64,000 bases of DNA, taken from the NCBI RefSeq assembly GCF_037076465.1, contig NZ_AP028908.1, positions 3,100,001-3,164,000 on the forward strand, read 5' to 3'. A program made the position numbers and the translations under genes. Each line of letters opens with the position of its first letter. The stretch's first letter is position 1. Positions 51,471-62,079 of the stretch are shown piece after piece. Below the pieces are notes generated by a model, which was given only the letters and a program-made list of their open reading frames with translations, had not been told where the DNA came from and searched no databases. This DNA comes from Pectobacterium araliae (GTDB lineage: Bacteria; Pseudomonadota; Gammaproteobacteria; Enterobacterales; Enterobacteriaceae).

Positions 51471-52245
51471 TAGCTAAGAAATGCTGGTACTGTTTAGATT
51501 GTGGAAAACTTCGCGCCAGCACGTTGCCATAACGTTCTTTATCGCCATCATGGCCTGCTAACGCGGCGAAACGAATCTGTAACCATAAACTTTCGGCACT
51601 GGCCGGAAGGCTATGCTGATAAATATCAATCAGCAGTCGCCTTTGCTCACTTTTTCCGGCAGAAAATTGTTGATTTGCTTCCGCCAGCAATGCGATGCCT
51701 TTCTTCGGGTCATATTTCAGCGCCCGACGTAATAAATGACGTGCGTCCTCAATCTGCCCAGCATTGAAAAAGCAGTATCCCGCATTTTCCAACGCATCAG
51801 CAACCTGACTGTAATCAGGAAGTTGTGCAGCCGCACTAAACTGTCGCTGCGCCGCTACATACTGCCCTAAACTACACAGAAACGCACCGTAATTATTCAT
51901 GACGCTGCCATTTTCCGGCGCCATGTTCAACACCTGCTGATAACGCTGTTCGGCCAGACGGTTTTCACCGATCCGCTGCTCGTAAAGCGCCATCCCCAAC
52001 TGTGTTCGATAATCCTGCGGAGCAATCGCTACCGCCTTCTCAAGATTCTGCCGCGCTGAATCCAGATCGTTGTGCGCCAGATACGCCAACCCCAGTTGTA
52101 AGCGGGTTTGGGCGAGCGCTGGATTTGTCACCTCCTGAGGCGATTTCACACACCCCACTAGCAGCAGCAACGCAAACACGCTACTCAGCGGTGCTAACGC
52201 TATTCCCTGTAACAAACACAGCCCCTGCAATAAAAATTTCGCCAT
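51460..52245 (-). CDS. pilW: Type IV pilus biogenesis/stability lipoprotein PilW
   Basis: 261 residues. Lipoprotein signal with LLLVGC (Cys32) and then TPR repeats: [71 protein letters not shown]. PilW (PilF) supports PilQ secretin assembly in type IV pili. The gene is found between rodZ and rlmN in many gammaproteobacteria. Part of the rlmN-pilW-rodZ-ispG-hisS direction group. Confidence 0.88.
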   Translation of the reverse strand: MAKFLLQGLCLLQGIALAPLSSVFALLLLVGCVKSPQEVTNPALAQTRLQLGLAYLAHNDLDSARQNLEKAVAIAPQDYRTQLGMALYEQRIGENRLAEQRYQQVLNMAPENGSVMNNYGAFLCSLGQYVAAQRQFSAAAQLPDYSQVADALENAGYCFFNAGQIEDARHLLRRALKYDPKKGIALLAEANQQFSAGKSEQRRLLIDIYQHSLPASAESLWLQIRFAALAGHDGDKERYGNVLARSFPQSKQYQHFLANEY

Positions 52246-52441
52246 CCCCGTTCCCTCGCCTTGTCATTCCTGACGGAGAGGTTACCTGAATATGAACAGA
52301 GTGGCTGTCAGACCTCACAACAACGCGGCACGCCTCGCAATTTGTTCACCGTTGCCCTGAAAATAACCTCAGTGAAACGACATCGGCGGCAAGACGTTGG
52401 GTTAACACTTACACATTAACATTAACTCGCGCCATTCGTTA

Positions 52442-53644
52442 TCAGACCGCTTTCACCGCGATAGGTTCACCGGCCATTTTCTTCTTCAACGTACGCTTGG
52501 TTCTGTCTACAACCTCACCGGCCAACTGACCGCAAGCAGCATCAATGTCATCCCCACGCGTTTTACGTACGATCGTCGTGAAACCATACTCCATCAGCAC
52601 CTTGGAGAAGCGGTCAACGCGGCTGTTTGAACTGCGGCCATACGGCGCACCAGGGAACGGATTCCACGGAATCAGGTTGATCTTGCACGGCGTATCTTTC
52701 AAGCATTCGGCCAGTTGATGCGCATGCTCGGTACCGTCATTGATATGATCCAGCATCACATATTCAACCGTCACACGGCCTTGATTCGCATTGGATTTCT
52801 CCAGATAACGACGCACCGCGCTCAGGAACATCTCGATATTGTACTTTTTGTTGATCGGCATGATTTCGTTACGGATATCGTCGGTCGGCGCATGCAGAGA
52901 AATCGCCAGCGCAACATCAATCATATCGCCCAATTTATCCAACGCAGGCACCACACCAGACGTGGACAGCGTCACACGACGCTTAGACAAACCAAAGCCA
53001 AAGTCATCCAGCATAATTTCCATCGCTGGTACCACGTTAGTCAGGTTCAGCAATGGCTCGCCCATTCCCATCATCACTACATTGGTGATCGGACGCTGAC
53101 CGGTGACTTTAAAAGCGCCGATGATCTTCGCTGCGCGCCACACCTGGCCGATAATTTCCGATACGCGCAGGTTACGGTTAAATCCCTGCTGTGCCGTTGA
53201 ACAGAATTTACACTCCAGTGCACAGCCGACCTGAGAGGACACGCACAGCGTGGCACGATCTTCTTCTGGGATATAAACCGTTTCAACCCGTTGACCACCT
53301 ACCAAAATCGCCCACTTAATCGTGCCGTCGGAAGAGCGTTGTTCATCCACCACTTCGGGCGCACGAATCTCAGCGATTTCCTGCAATTTGGAACGGAAGA
53401 CTTTATTGATATCCGTCATCTGGTTGAAGTCATCACAGCAGTAGTGATACATCCATTTCATAACCTGATCGGCACGGAACGGCTTCTCTCCCATCGATAC
53501 GAAAAGATCGCGCATTTGCTGGCGGTTAAGATCAAGCAGGTTAATTTTTTCCGCACTGGCTTTAACGGATTGAGAAGCATCAGCAGATGCTGGGGAGAAT
53601 TCAGACACGATAGTTTCAGACTCAGACACGATTTGCTTAGACAT
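52442..53644 (-). CDS. rlmN: 23S rRNA/tRNA adenine C2-methyltransferase RlmN
   Basis: 400-residue radical-SAM enzyme. The Fe-S motif is CALECKFCS (CxxxCxxC), GMGEPLLN binds SAM, and the second catalytic Cys is in [11 protein letters not shown] near the C-terminus. It methylates A2503 of 23S rRNA and A37 of some tRNAs. The N-terminus is about 16-20 residues longer than E. coli RlmN (Ser-rich, [20 protein letters not shown]), shared by pectobacteria by my recollection. Faces the same way as ndk upstream. Confidence 0.96.
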   Translation of the reverse strand: MSKQIVSESETIVSEFSPASADASQSVKASAEKINLLDLNRQQMRDLFVSMGEKPFRADQVMKWMYHYCCDDFNQMTDINKVFRSKLQEIAEIRAPEVVDEQRSSDGTIKWAILVGGQRVETVYIPEEDRATLCVSSQVGCALECKFCSTAQQGFNRNLRVSEIIGQVWRAAKIIGAFKVTGQRPITNVVMMGMGEPLLNLTNVVPAMEIMLDDFGFGLSKRRVTLSTSGVVPALDKLGDMIDVALAISLHAPTDDIRNEIMPINKKYNIEMFLSAVRRYLEKSNANQGRVTVEYVMLDHINDGTEHAHQLAECLKDTPCKINLIPWNPFPGAPYGRSSNSRVDRFSKVLMEYGFTTIVRKTRGDDIDAACGQLAGEVVDRTKRTLKKKMAGEPIAVKAV

Positions 53645-53911
53645 TGATAGATCCTGGCCTCGTTGTTACACGTTATGGCGCTAAAAAGAGGGTTGAATTC
53701 GATGGTAATGACCAAAGAAATGCCCCGGGCAAGTGCAGGCTCGTCCGGGGCGCAGCATTGTACAAAGTTTAAAACAGGTAAGCTACCATCACCGCTTTTT
53801 TTCTGTGTCATTGCATCAATGTCGCGCACTGACTCGGTGAAAAAAGGGCAATATGACAGAGGCTAACCAGTGATTACACACAAAAATTTATCGTGCGTAA
53901 CCTTATTTCAT

Positions 53912-54340
53912 TTACGCGCGCGGGCAGATTTCATCATCGCTGAAGAAATAAGCAATTTCACGCTGAGCAGATTCGATAGAATCAGAACCGTGTACCGCGT
54001 TCGCCGTGAAGCTGTCCGCGTAATCAGCACGCAGCGTTCCCGCCAACGCGTTCGCTGGGTTGGTGGCCCCCATGATGTCACGGTTACGTTGGACGGCATT
54101 TTCACCTTCCAGCGCCTGCACCATGATCGGACCAGACATCATGAATTCAACCAGACCGTCAAAGAATGGCTTACCTTTATGCTCTGCGTAGAAACCTTCC
54201 GCCTGTTCACGGCTCAGGCGCAGCATTTTAGCCGCAACGATGGTAAAACCAGCGCTTTCAAAACGTGCGTAAATCGCACCAATGGCATTCTTGGCAACCG
54301 CATTAGGTTTTACGATGGAGAAGGTACGTTCTATCGTCAT
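53912..54340 (-). CDS. ndk: Nucleoside diphosphate kinase
   Basis: 142 residues. N-terminal [15 protein letters not shown], catalytic His117 in NAVHGSDS. Exchanges terminal phosphates between nucleoside triphosphates and diphosphates. Monocistronic, 267 bases before rlmN. Confidence 0.97.
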   Translation of the reverse strand: MTIERTFSIVKPNAVAKNAIGAIYARFESAGFTIVAAKMLRLSREQAEGFYAEHKGKPFFDGLVEFMMSGPIMVQALEGENAVQRNRDIMGATNPANALAGTLRADYADSFTANAVHGSDSIESAQREIAYFFSDDEICPRA

Positions 54341-54699
54341 ATTGGCCTCATTAACTAAACTATCAGATTGCAGCCGGATTATAAGAATTGTATACCCGGC
54401 CAGTGAAAGTGGCGGAAATTATAGGGGTACTGGCCTTTATTGCCTACCAAGGAGATAACATTTTATTAAAAAAACATTACCTCTTTTTTTCTCTCCATTA
54501 ACGATTACCCATCGCACTTTTTCGCCCCCCGCCGCCCCTGTGCAGAATGTAACAAATCATCGGCGATCACAGTTCTGAAGGTTACTTGTAACGTTATAGG
54601 TTATTTGTTTTTAAAACAATAAGATAACTGGAATCTCTTTGTCATTCACTGCTAGCCTTGCTGCTGTACCCACCATAATGGCCAGTTAGAGGGCTGATA
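54341..54699. other. Intergenic region between ndk and aglA
   Basis: 359 bases holding the divergent promoters of ndk and aglA; the part after 54570 is AT-rich. A half CRP site GATCACAG (54566-54573) is seen but its partner half is poor. No gene or RNA is recognised. The aglA ribosome site is GAGGG near 54690. Confidence 0.5.
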
Positions 54700-56280
54700 A
54701 TGAAAAGAGCGGTCAATGCATTGCAAAATTTCGGCAAGTCCCTGTATGGGCCAGTGCTGATACTCCCGATTGTCGGGTTATTCATCGCATTTGGGAATGT
54801 GTTCGGTAACGGTAATTTAGCGGGCTATGTCCCTTTACTTAATCACCCCTTGATTCAAGATTTTGGTCAACTGGTTTCCAAATCTGCCGTGGCGATTCTG
54901 GCTAACCTCGCGTTAGTGTTCGCCGTCGGGATTCCTATCGGATTGGCGAAGCGCGACAAAGGCTATGCCGCGCTGATCGGTCTGGTGATGTTCATCATCT
55001 TCATCAATGCTATGAATATCACGCTGCAATTACAGGGAAAACTTGTACCAGCCGCAGACATGCGCGCCGCTGGGCAAGGTATGGTGCTGGGCGTTCAGGT
55101 GCTGGAAATGGGCGTTTTCGCCGGTATTTTGATCGGTGGATTCGCAGGCTATCTGTATAACCGCTATTCCAGTAAACAGTTTAACGGCGTCATGGCGATC
55201 TATTCCGGTCACTGCTTCGTCGCCATTCTGGTTATTCCGTTAGCGATTGCGCTGGGCTTTGCAATGAGCACCCTGTGGCCATTTGCTCAGCATGGTATCA
55301 CCTGGATGGCCTTTGCCATCAAAGGTGCAGGCCCTGTTGGCATTGCGATTTACGGCTTTCTGGAACGCATCCTGATCCCCACCGGGCTGCATCATTTGGT
55401 CTATACCCCGTTCCTGTATACCGAGCTGGGTGGAGCCACAGAGGTGTGTGGCAAACTGTATCAGGGCGCACGCAACATCTACTTTGCTGAAATGGCCTGT
55501 CAGGATGTCAAACAGTTGAGTTCAACCGTGGTCTGGGATGCTCGCGGCATCAGTAAAATGTTTGGTCTGACGGCTGCTGCGCTGGCGATGTACGTGACAG
55601 CGAAGCCAGAAAAACGGCTGGCCGCCAAAGCCATTCTGATTCCTGCCGCCTTTACCTCTTTCTTACTGGGCGTCACCGAGCCGCTGGAGTTCTCCTTCTT
55701 GTTCGTCGCCCCCATGTTGTTTGCCGTCCACGCCGTACTGACCGGCATAGGGATGATGCTGTTCTCCATCATGGGCGTACACGCGATTGGTGCCAACGGC
55801 GTGATCGACTTCCTGCTTTATAACCTGCCGCTGGGCATCGAGAAATCCAACTGGCCGATGTACATCGCGGTCGGGCTGACTATGTCGGTGATTTACTTTT
55901 TCGTCTTCCGTTTCCTCATTCTGTATTTCGACATGCCAACACCAGGGCGTGAAACCGATGAGGAAGAGACGCGTCTCTATTCTAAAACTGAATATCAGTC
56001 AAAGACTGAGGGGCAGGTAAAAACGCAGGACACAGTGAAAGGTGATGCCCAACTTGTCGGAGCCACCATCATCGCAGGGCTGGGTGGTAAGCCCAATATC
56101 GAGGTGGTGGATAACTGCTACACACGCCTGCGGGTCACGCTCATCGACCCAACGTTGGTAGACGAACAACAGCTTAAGAACACCGGTGCGAAAGCCGTTA
56201 TCCAACAGGGTAACAACGTACAGGTGGTTTACGGACTTCACGTCAAAACTATACGCGAAGCAGTTGAAAACGCGCTTTAA
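54700..56280 (+). CDS. aglA: PTS alpha-glucoside permease EIICB (AglA/GlvCB type)
   Basis: 526-residue phosphotransferase transporter. An N-terminal EIIC domain with about ten helices (starts ALQNFGKSLYGPVLILPIVG; substrate-loop ATEVCGKLYQGARNIYF; GVTEPLEFSFLF) is joined by a Lys/Thr/Gln-rich linker (about 415-445) to an EIIB domain. The phospho-acceptor Cys473 is in NCYTRLRV. No EIIA domain, so EIIA-Glc (Crr) is probably required. It imports maltose, trehalulose or other sucrose isomers as 6-phosphates. Forms an operon with aglB. Confidence 0.87.
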   Translation: MKRAVNALQNFGKSLYGPVLILPIVGLFIAFGNVFGNGNLAGYVPLLNHPLIQDFGQLVSKSAVAILANLALVFAVGIPIGLAKRDKGYAALIGLVMFIIFINAMNITLQLQGKLVPAADMRAAGQGMVLGVQVLEMGVFAGILIGGFAGYLYNRYSSKQFNGVMAIYSGHCFVAILVIPLAIALGFAMSTLWPFAQHGITWMAFAIKGAGPVGIAIYGFLERILIPTGLHHLVYTPFLYTELGGATEVCGKLYQGARNIYFAEMACQDVKQLSSTVVWDARGISKMFGLTAAALAMYVTAKPEKRLAAKAILIPAAFTSFLLGVTEPLEFSFLFVAPMLFAVHAVLTGIGMMLFSIMGVHAIGANGVIDFLLYNLPLGIEKSNWPMYIAVGLTMSVIYFFVFRFLILYFDMPTPGRETDEEETRLYSKTEYQSKTEGQVKTQDTVKGDAQLVGATIIAGLGGKPNIEVVDNCYTRLRVTLIDPTLVDEQQLKNTGAKAVIQQGNNVQVVYGLHVKTIREAVENAL

Positions 56281-56293
56281 CAGGAGACTGACC

Positions 56294-57655
56294 ATGACGA
56301 AACCCCCATTTATTCTGACGATTGCCGGTGGCGGCAGCACCTATACCCCGGGCATCGTAAAAAGTCTGATGGTACGTCTTGCGGATTTCCCGCTGGCAGA
56401 GATTCGTTTGTATGATATCGACGGCCAGCGGCAGGACATCATCGCGCCGGTGGTGGAAAAGGTGATTCGCGACCACAGTGACAGCATCATCTTTACCGTC
56501 ACAACCGACGCGGAAACCGCATTTACCGGCGCTCACTTTGTCTTTGCCCAGATGCGCGTCGGCCAGTACAAAATGCGCGAGCAGGATGAAAAAATCCCGC
56601 TACGCCACGGCGTCGTCGGGCAGGAAACCTGTGGCCCCGGCGGGCTGGCCTACGGCCTGCGTACCATTCTACCGATGGCTGAACTGATCGATCTGGTTGA
56701 GCGCTATGCACATAAAGAAGCGTGGATCGTCAATTACTCCAACCCTGCGGCCATTGTCGCCGAAGGCGTGCGTCGTCTGCGTCCTAACGCCCGCGTGTTG
56801 AATATCTGCGACATGCCGGTTGCCGCGATGCGTAACATCGCTGCTGTGCTGGGCGTCGATCGACACGACATTACGGTGGATTATTTCGGGTTGAATCACT
56901 TTGGCTGGTTTACCCGCGTACTGGTCGACGGCGTCGATCGTATGCCGGAACTGCGCCAGCACATCGCCCGCTACGGCCTGCTGACCGCAGATGCCGCGGA
57001 CACTGATCCACAACACGCCGATCCGTCGTGGGTAAAAACCTGGCGCAACATCAAACCGATCATGGATCATTTCCCGGAATTCGTGCCGAATCCGTATTTG
57101 CAGTACTACCTGATGCCGAACCAGATCGTTGAGCATCAGGATCCTGACTACACGCGCGCTAATGAAGTAATGGACGGGCGTGAGAAGAAGCTGTTTGCGG
57201 CAGCGGCCAGCTACAAGGAAACCGGTATTCTGTCGGATGCGTTCCACGTTGGCGTGCACGGCTCGTTCATCGTTGATGTCGCCTGCTCGCTGGCGTTCGA
57301 TCTGCGTCAGCGCCATCTGGTGATCGTCGAAAACCAAGGTGCCATCGCTAATCTACCCTATGACGCGATGGTGGAAGTCCCGGCTTATATCACCGCTCAG
57401 GGGCCAGAGCCCGTGCGCATGGGGAATGCCCCGCAGTTCCATCGTGCCTTGCTGGAACAGCAGTTAGCGTCTGAACAATTACTGGTTGAAGCCACGCTGG
57501 AAGGCAGCTACGAGAAGGCGTTGCAGGCATTTACCCTGAACCGTACTGTGCCGACCATGCAGCACGCCAAAGCGATTCTGGACGAAATGATTGAAGCCAA
57601 TCAGGATTACTGGCCGCAATTAAAACAAGCATATAGAGACGGTATCGCCCAATAA
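56294..57655 (+). CDS. aglB: 6-phospho-alpha-glucosidase (GH4)
   Basis: 453 residues of glycoside hydrolase family 4, which needs NAD and a divalent metal. N-terminal AGGGSTYTPGIV binds NAD. CDMP near residue 174 holds the metal-binding Cys; the CDMP signature marks alpha-glucoside members. LNHFGW near 202 holds the metal-binding His. It cleaves the 6-phospho-glucosides delivered by AglA. The ATG at 56294 has CAGGAG upstream and lies 13 bases after aglA. Confidence 0.9.
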   Translation: MTKPPFILTIAGGGSTYTPGIVKSLMVRLADFPLAEIRLYDIDGQRQDIIAPVVEKVIRDHSDSIIFTVTTDAETAFTGAHFVFAQMRVGQYKMREQDEKIPLRHGVVGQETCGPGGLAYGLRTILPMAELIDLVERYAHKEAWIVNYSNPAAIVAEGVRRLRPNARVLNICDMPVAAMRNIAAVLGVDRHDITVDYFGLNHFGWFTRVLVDGVDRMPELRQHIARYGLLTADAADTDPQHADPSWVKTWRNIKPIMDHFPEFVPNPYLQYYLMPNQIVEHQDPDYTRANEVMDGREKKLFAAAASYKETGILSDAFHVGVHGSFIVDVACSLAFDLRQRHLVIVENQGAIANLPYDAMVEVPAYITAQGPEPVRMGNAPQFHRALLEQQLASEQLLVEATLEGSYEKALQAFTLNRTVPTMQHAKAILDEMIEANQDYWPQLKQAYRDGIAQ

Positions 57656-57692
57656 TCTGAGACTTGTCGGATAAGGGAAAATCGCTGACAAT

Positions 57693-57746
57693 GAATCTAT
57701 CATTGCACACCAATGATAGATTCGGGGTCGAATTCGTCGGCCCCAA
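57693..57746. promoter_or_regulatory. Two adjacent hairpins between aglB and sseA
   Basis: A perfect 13-bp inverted repeat (57693-57705/57711-57723, loop CACAC) is followed by a GC-rich hairpin GGGGTCG/CGGCCCC (57725-57745). Neither has a T-run, so termination is doubtful. The AT-rich palindrome could be an operator or an mRNA 3' end stabiliser. The sseA start at 57759 follows GGAGG. Confidence 0.45.
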
Positions 57747-57758
57747 TGTGGAGGATCT

Positions 57759-58628
57759 ATGTCAGCATCGTCTTCTGATTTGCCCGTTTCTCATGAGCGG
57801 TTTGTTTCCGCAGACTGGCTTGCCAGCCACCTGAATGACAGCAGCATCACGCTTATTGACGCCCGCATGTTGCCTCCGGGTAACGCCACCCGTGATATTC
57901 ATGCCGAATACCGCGCCGGTCACCTGCCTGGCGCGGTTTTTTTTGATATTGAAACGCTGTCCGATCACAGCACCGATCTGCCGCATATGATGCCGACACG
58001 CGAAGATTTCGCCCGCGCGATGGGCGAATTGGGGATCGATAATCAGCAGCATCTGGTGATTTACGATGAAGGCAACCTCTTTTCCGCGCCGCGTGCGTGG
58101 TGGATGCTACATACCTTCGGCGCGACATCCATTTCGATCCTGAGCGGCGGTCTGGCAGGCTGGAAAGCGCAGAACCTGCCGCTGGAACAAGGCGACGTGA
58201 CGCGTGAGCCCGTCACGTTTCATGCTACGCTGGATGAAAACGCGATTCGATCACGCGATGAAGTGCTTTCCATCTGCCGAGATAAATCAGAACAGATTGT
58301 CGATGCCCGCCCCGCTCCACGCTTTCATGCTGAAGTGGATGAGCCGCGAGCCGGCCTGCATCGCGGCCATATTCCCAGTAGCCTGAACGTACCGTGGACC
58401 GATTTGGTGAATAACGGTGCGCTAAAGCCCAATGCCGAACTGGCAACCATTCTGCATAAGCACGGTGTGGATTTCACTCGTCCCATCGTCGCCAGCTGTG
58501 GCTCCGGTGTGACAGCGTCCGTCGTCGTGCTGGCACTGACGCAGTTAAATGTCCCGAATGTGACACTGTATGATGGTTCGTGGAGCGACTGGGGTAGCCG
58601 CGGTGATGTGCCGATTGCGCGTGATTAG
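57759..58628 (+). CDS. sseA: 3-mercaptopyruvate sulfurtransferase
   Basis: 289 residues with two rhodanese domains. The N-terminal one is inactive (it has no Cys at the loop position, which reads DEGNLFSAPRAWW). The C-terminal one carries catalytic Cys247 in CGSGVTA, the SseA signature. Transfers sulfur from 3-mercaptopyruvate to cyanide or thiols. Its position between aglB and the RpiR regulator is unrelated in function to sugar uptake. Confidence 0.93.
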   Translation: MSASSSDLPVSHERFVSADWLASHLNDSSITLIDARMLPPGNATRDIHAEYRAGHLPGAVFFDIETLSDHSTDLPHMMPTREDFARAMGELGIDNQQHLVIYDEGNLFSAPRAWWMLHTFGATSISILSGGLAGWKAQNLPLEQGDVTREPVTFHATLDENAIRSRDEVLSICRDKSEQIVDARPAPRFHAEVDEPRAGLHRGHIPSSLNVPWTDLVNNGALKPNAELATILHKHGVDFTRPIVASCGSGVTASVVVLALTQLNVPNVTLYDGSWSDWGSRGDVPIARD

Positions 58629-58680
58629 TTTCGTTCGACATATCAGGGTCTGTCTGGCAAGAATCGGTCAGGAGTAACAG

Positions 58681-59469
58681 GTGGATAATCGGCTGGCATC
58701 CTTAATGCAGCACGGTCAGGCACTGACGCGTGCGGAATACCGCGTGCTGGCTTTTATCGCCGAACATTCATCGCTGATAGGCAAAATCACGGTGCGGGAA
58801 CTGGCGCAGAAAACCTATGTGTCGACGGCGACGATCATGCGGCTATGCCAGAAAATCGGCTTTAGCGGCTACAGTGAATTCATTTATCACTGCAAAACGC
58901 TGCTCACGGATAATCCGCGTCTGGCTCCCTCGCCTATCGTCACGCCCGATGATGCCTCGCTTCCTGGTGCTTTCCAGCATTTTATCGACAACTATCAGCG
59001 CACGTTTGCCTACATTAGCCATCAGGATAGAGCCGCTTTCAGCGCTATCCTGAGGCAGGAAAGCCACTTTTTCCTGTATGGCGCAGGGTTTTCCCATTTA
59101 TTTGCCGAATATTTGGCGAAGAAACTTCAGGTGCTGGGGAAAGACGCGTTCTCTTCCGGGCTAGGAGACAGCCGAGGTATTTTTCTCAATAACGCACCAA
59201 AGTATCAGGTGTTTATCGCTATTTCCCGCAGTGGGGAAACGGAACAGGTGCTGGATAAAGCGCGTATTGCCAAAAACATTGGCATGAAGGTGATCGCCTT
59301 TACTCGCGCGTCGTTGAATTCGTTAGGCGAGTTAGCCGATTTGCACTTCCGGCTCTACGATGATGCGGTTCACTATGCGGCGGAAGCCGGTGAGATTAGC
59401 TCATTTGAATCGAATCTGGTGATGCTGATTGATTTACTGCTGTTGCAGGCAACAGCGGAAAAAGCGTAA
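58681..59469 (+). CDS. RpiR/MurR-family regulator, probably of aglAB
   Basis: 262 residues from a GTG start, AGGAG 8 bases before. The N-terminal HTH_6 domain (LTRAEYRVLAFIAEH, VRELAQKTYVSTATIMRLCQKIGFSGYSEF) is followed by a SIS sugar-phosphate-binding domain (FLYGAGFSHLFAEYLAKKLQ, FIAISRSGETEQVLDKA). RpiR-type regulators often control alpha-glucoside PTS genes, so AglR-like control of aglAB is likely, but sseA stands between. Same strand as aglAB-sseA. Confidence 0.87.
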   Translation: MDNRLASLMQHGQALTRAEYRVLAFIAEHSSLIGKITVRELAQKTYVSTATIMRLCQKIGFSGYSEFIYHCKTLLTDNPRLAPSPIVTPDDASLPGAFQHFIDNYQRTFAYISHQDRAAFSAILRQESHFFLYGAGFSHLFAEYLAKKLQVLGKDAFSSGLGDSRGIFLNNAPKYQVFIAISRSGETEQVLDKARIAKNIGMKVIAFTRASLNSLGELADLHFRLYDDAVHYAAEAGEISSFESNLVMLIDLLLLQATAEKA

Positions 59470-59503
59470 TCCGCCGTTGCCTGTATCAAATTGACACCCA
59501 TTA

Positions 59504-60298
59504 TCAGGCGTTGCCGGTGGCCTTAAACTCCCGCAGGAAACTGCCCCATTTACGCTCGTAAAACGGCGTGGTGTGCTTAATCATGTAGTGGCTGATGCCC
59601 GATTCGCCTTCTTTCACCAGACACAGATCGACAGGGCGTTCGTCCGGTAACGTATCGCTGGCGACGCTGCCTGCTTCACGGATGATGGTTTCTTCATCCT
59701 GATCGGCATCAATCCCAATCAGTAGATGCGGCTGTTCTTCGCCCGGCTCCTGAATCTGTGCCAGAAACGCCCGTTTTACCTGGCGATGCTTGGCAAACAA
59801 CTGTGTCAGGGAGTCAATCATTTGTGCTGGCATCTCGGCTGGCTGACTCAGCATCACCTCCATATTTTCTTCAACAACGCGCTGCTGAACAAAACCATTG
59901 CCTTCGCCGGACAGAATATGTTCAATTTCCTGCGGCAAAAATTCTTTGCCATACGGCAGCTTAGGATTAAGGAACAACGTGACGCCCTGCGTCATTTCAA
60001 ACAACGACCGCACTGGCAGAGCCAGAAAAGGCGCTTCTTCCGTAATCACGCTCTGTAACGCTTCCAGAGAAGAAAAGAAGGGAATGGCGGATGAACCATC
60101 GTCTTTTTCCCAGTGCTGGATGTTCACATTACTGCCCGCATGCAATACCACTTCACCGGATTGATCGCCGTCATCGGTACTGCCCAGCACAAACACCGTC
60201 GCTTCCATCAGTTCACTGAAAAACTCAGGGCGATGTGCTGGCTCCGTTGCGGCCAGAATCAGCACTTCTTCCAGTTTGTTACGTGGCGAAAACTCCAT
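59504..60298 (-). CDS. sseB: SseB family protein
   Basis: 264 residues: N-terminal SseB domain (NKLEEVLILAATEPAHRPEFFSELMEA; SLEALQSVITEEAPFLALPVRSLFEMTQG, residues about 75-105) and C-terminal domain (about 150-264) ending YMIKHTTPFYERKW. E. coli SseB enhances serine sensitivity; molecular role unknown. Convergent with the RpiR gene and 94 bases downstream of pepB in the same direction. Confidence 0.94.
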   Translation of the reverse strand: MEFSPRNKLEEVLILAATEPAHRPEFFSELMEATVFVLGSTDDGDQSGEVVLHAGSNVNIQHWEKDDGSSAIPFFSSLEALQSVITEEAPFLALPVRSLFEMTQGVTLFLNPKLPYGKEFLPQEIEHILSGEGNGFVQQRVVEENMEVMLSQPAEMPAQMIDSLTQLFAKHRQVKRAFLAQIQEPGEEQPHLLIGIDADQDEETIIREAGSVASDTLPDERPVDLCLVKEGESGISHYMIKHTTPFYERKWGSFLREFKATGNA

Positions 60299-60392
60299 AC
60301 TTTCCTCAACATGATTACGTTAAAAACCGACGCGTTGAGGCTCGGCTTTATTTCTCAACACATTCTGTAAATAGCAGATAAACCGGAATCGA

Positions 60393-61703
60393 CTATTTGG
60401 CGTTGCTCAGCAGAAGATTCGCCAATGTGCGAACACCAAGCCCCGTCGCGCCTGTCGCCCACTGATCTACCGCGCCTTTACGGTACGTCGCGGAACAGTC
60501 GATGTGCAGCCAGCCCTGCTGGTAATTTTTCACAAAGTGCGACAGGAAAGCCGCTGCCGTGCTGGCACCTGCGGTGTGTGCACCGCTGGCAATGTTGTTC
60601 AGATCCGCAAAGCTGGACGGCAGATGGCTGCGATGGAACTCTTCCAACGGCAGACGCCAGAACGGTTCGTTTTCTTCTTTCGCACTTTCCTGCAATGCTG
60701 CCACCAGCGCGTCATCGAAGCTGAACAGCGCGTGGTAATCGTTACCCAGCGCCATTTTCGCTGCACCAGTCAACGTCGCACAGTCGATAATCCACTGCGG
60801 ATTCTGCTCGGAAGCATCGATCAGGCCGTCCGCCAGCACCAGACGCCCTTCCGCGTCGGTGTTCATTACCTCAACCGTTTTACCGTTGCGGTAGCGAATG
60901 ATGTCGCCCAAACGGAACGCATTGCCGCTCACCATGTTGTCTGCGCAGCACAGATATAGTTTCACACGTTGTTGCAAGCCGCGTGACGCCGCCAGCGCCA
61001 ATGCGCCAGTCAGGGTGGCCGCTCCGCCCATATCCGATTTCATGGAATCCATGGACCCGCTGGGCTTCAGGCTGTAGCCGCCGGTATCAAACGTAATGCC
61101 TTTACCCACCAGGCAGGCGAACACGGGTGCATCCGGGTTACCCGTCGGGTTATAGTCCAACGCCAGTAGCACTGGCTGACGTTCAGAACCGCGACCGACC
61201 GTGTACAGCCCGGCATAATTCTGTTCGCGCAGATCTTCACCCTTGGTGATACGGTAGCTGATCGCATCACAGGCTACGTCACACAGCAAGTCGACCGCTC
61301 GGGTTGCCAACTGCTCTGGCCCCAGATCTTCAGCAGGCAGGTTGATGGTGTCACGTACCCAGTCCACAATCTTCAGTCGGTCATTAAATTCTTTCTGGTC
61401 AGCGTCGTTCAGTTCCGCCCATTCAACCGTTCTTTGCCCTTTCGGCCCGCGATATCCCTGCCAGAATGCCCAGCTGTTTGCCAGATCCCAGCCTTCCCCC
61501 GCCAACGTAACGTGTTTAATCCCCTGCCCATCAATTTTGCGGGCGGCACGCTGGATCGTTGCCAAGGCAGCTTTGTCATTCAGCGACGTCGCCCCAACAT
61601 GAATGGTAAAGCCCTGCTCATTCACACTCAGCGTCGCTTTTTCTCCCCAGCGCGCGTCAGCAGGTTGAGTGGAGAGTGAAACCAGCATGGTATTGTTCGT
61701 CAT
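60393..61703 (-). CDS. pepB: Peptidase B (aminopeptidase, M17)
   Basis: 436 residues. The leucyl aminopeptidase signature NTDAEGRL is near residue 290, with the dimetal ligands in [14 protein letters not shown] and SDMGGAATL. PepB hydrolyses N-terminal residues from peptides in the cytoplasm. The ATG at 61703 ([11 protein letters not shown]) with GGAG upstream fits E. coli PepB (427); an upstream ATG at 61742 is unlikely. It follows the isc genes. Confidence 0.95.
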   Translation of the reverse strand: MTNNTMLVSLSTQPADARWGEKATLSVNEQGFTIHVGATSLNDKAALATIQRAARKIDGQGIKHVTLAGEGWDLANSWAFWQGYRGPKGQRTVEWAELNDADQKEFNDRLKIVDWVRDTINLPAEDLGPEQLATRAVDLLCDVACDAISYRITKGEDLREQNYAGLYTVGRGSERQPVLLALDYNPTGNPDAPVFACLVGKGITFDTGGYSLKPSGSMDSMKSDMGGAATLTGALALAASRGLQQRVKLYLCCADNMVSGNAFRLGDIIRYRNGKTVEVMNTDAEGRLVLADGLIDASEQNPQWIIDCATLTGAAKMALGNDYHALFSFDDALVAALQESAKEENEPFWRLPLEEFHRSHLPSSFADLNNIASGAHTAGASTAAAFLSHFVKNYQQGWLHIDCSATYRKGAVDQWATGATGLGVRTLANLLLSNAK

Positions 61704-61857
61704 AGTGCTTCTCCAATAATGGGTATTCCTGCCACTTTTCATGTTTGCAGGTGATGTTCATATTTGCAGATAAATAAACGGTGCATGATGACATGCAAAT
61801 GTTACGAATTTTGTCACGAAATAAAATGAGCCACCCAAGGTAACTCCGTCATATTGC

Positions 61858-62058
61858 TTAGTCGGCTTCATCTAACCAGACCAGCAGGATCGCTTCCAGA
61901 ATTTTTTCATTGGAGGCGTCGGGTCGATCGTCAAATTCATCCAATTCGCAGATCCACTGGTGCATATCTGTGAAACGCACCGTTTTCGGATCGAGATCGG
62001 GAAACTGATCGTAAAGCGCTTCACCGATAGCCCGGCTGTCTGTCCATTTTAATCCCAT
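61858..62058 (-). CDS. iscX: Fe-S assembly protein IscX
   Basis: 66 residues, the family length: [41 protein letters not shown] and a C-terminal [10 protein letters not shown]. Acidic modulator of IscS and possible iron donor. It is 21 bases after fdx. Confidence 0.97.
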   Translation of the reverse strand: MGLKWTDSRAIGEALYDQFPDLDPKTVRFTDMHQWICELDEFDDRPDASNEKILEAILLVWLDEAD

Positions 62059-62079
62059 CGCGGTTTCTCCCTATTCAGA

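Noticed and set aside
54560..54580. CRP site before aglA
   Set aside because: Only one half-site (TCACA) is good; the facing half is ATCAT rather than TGTGA.
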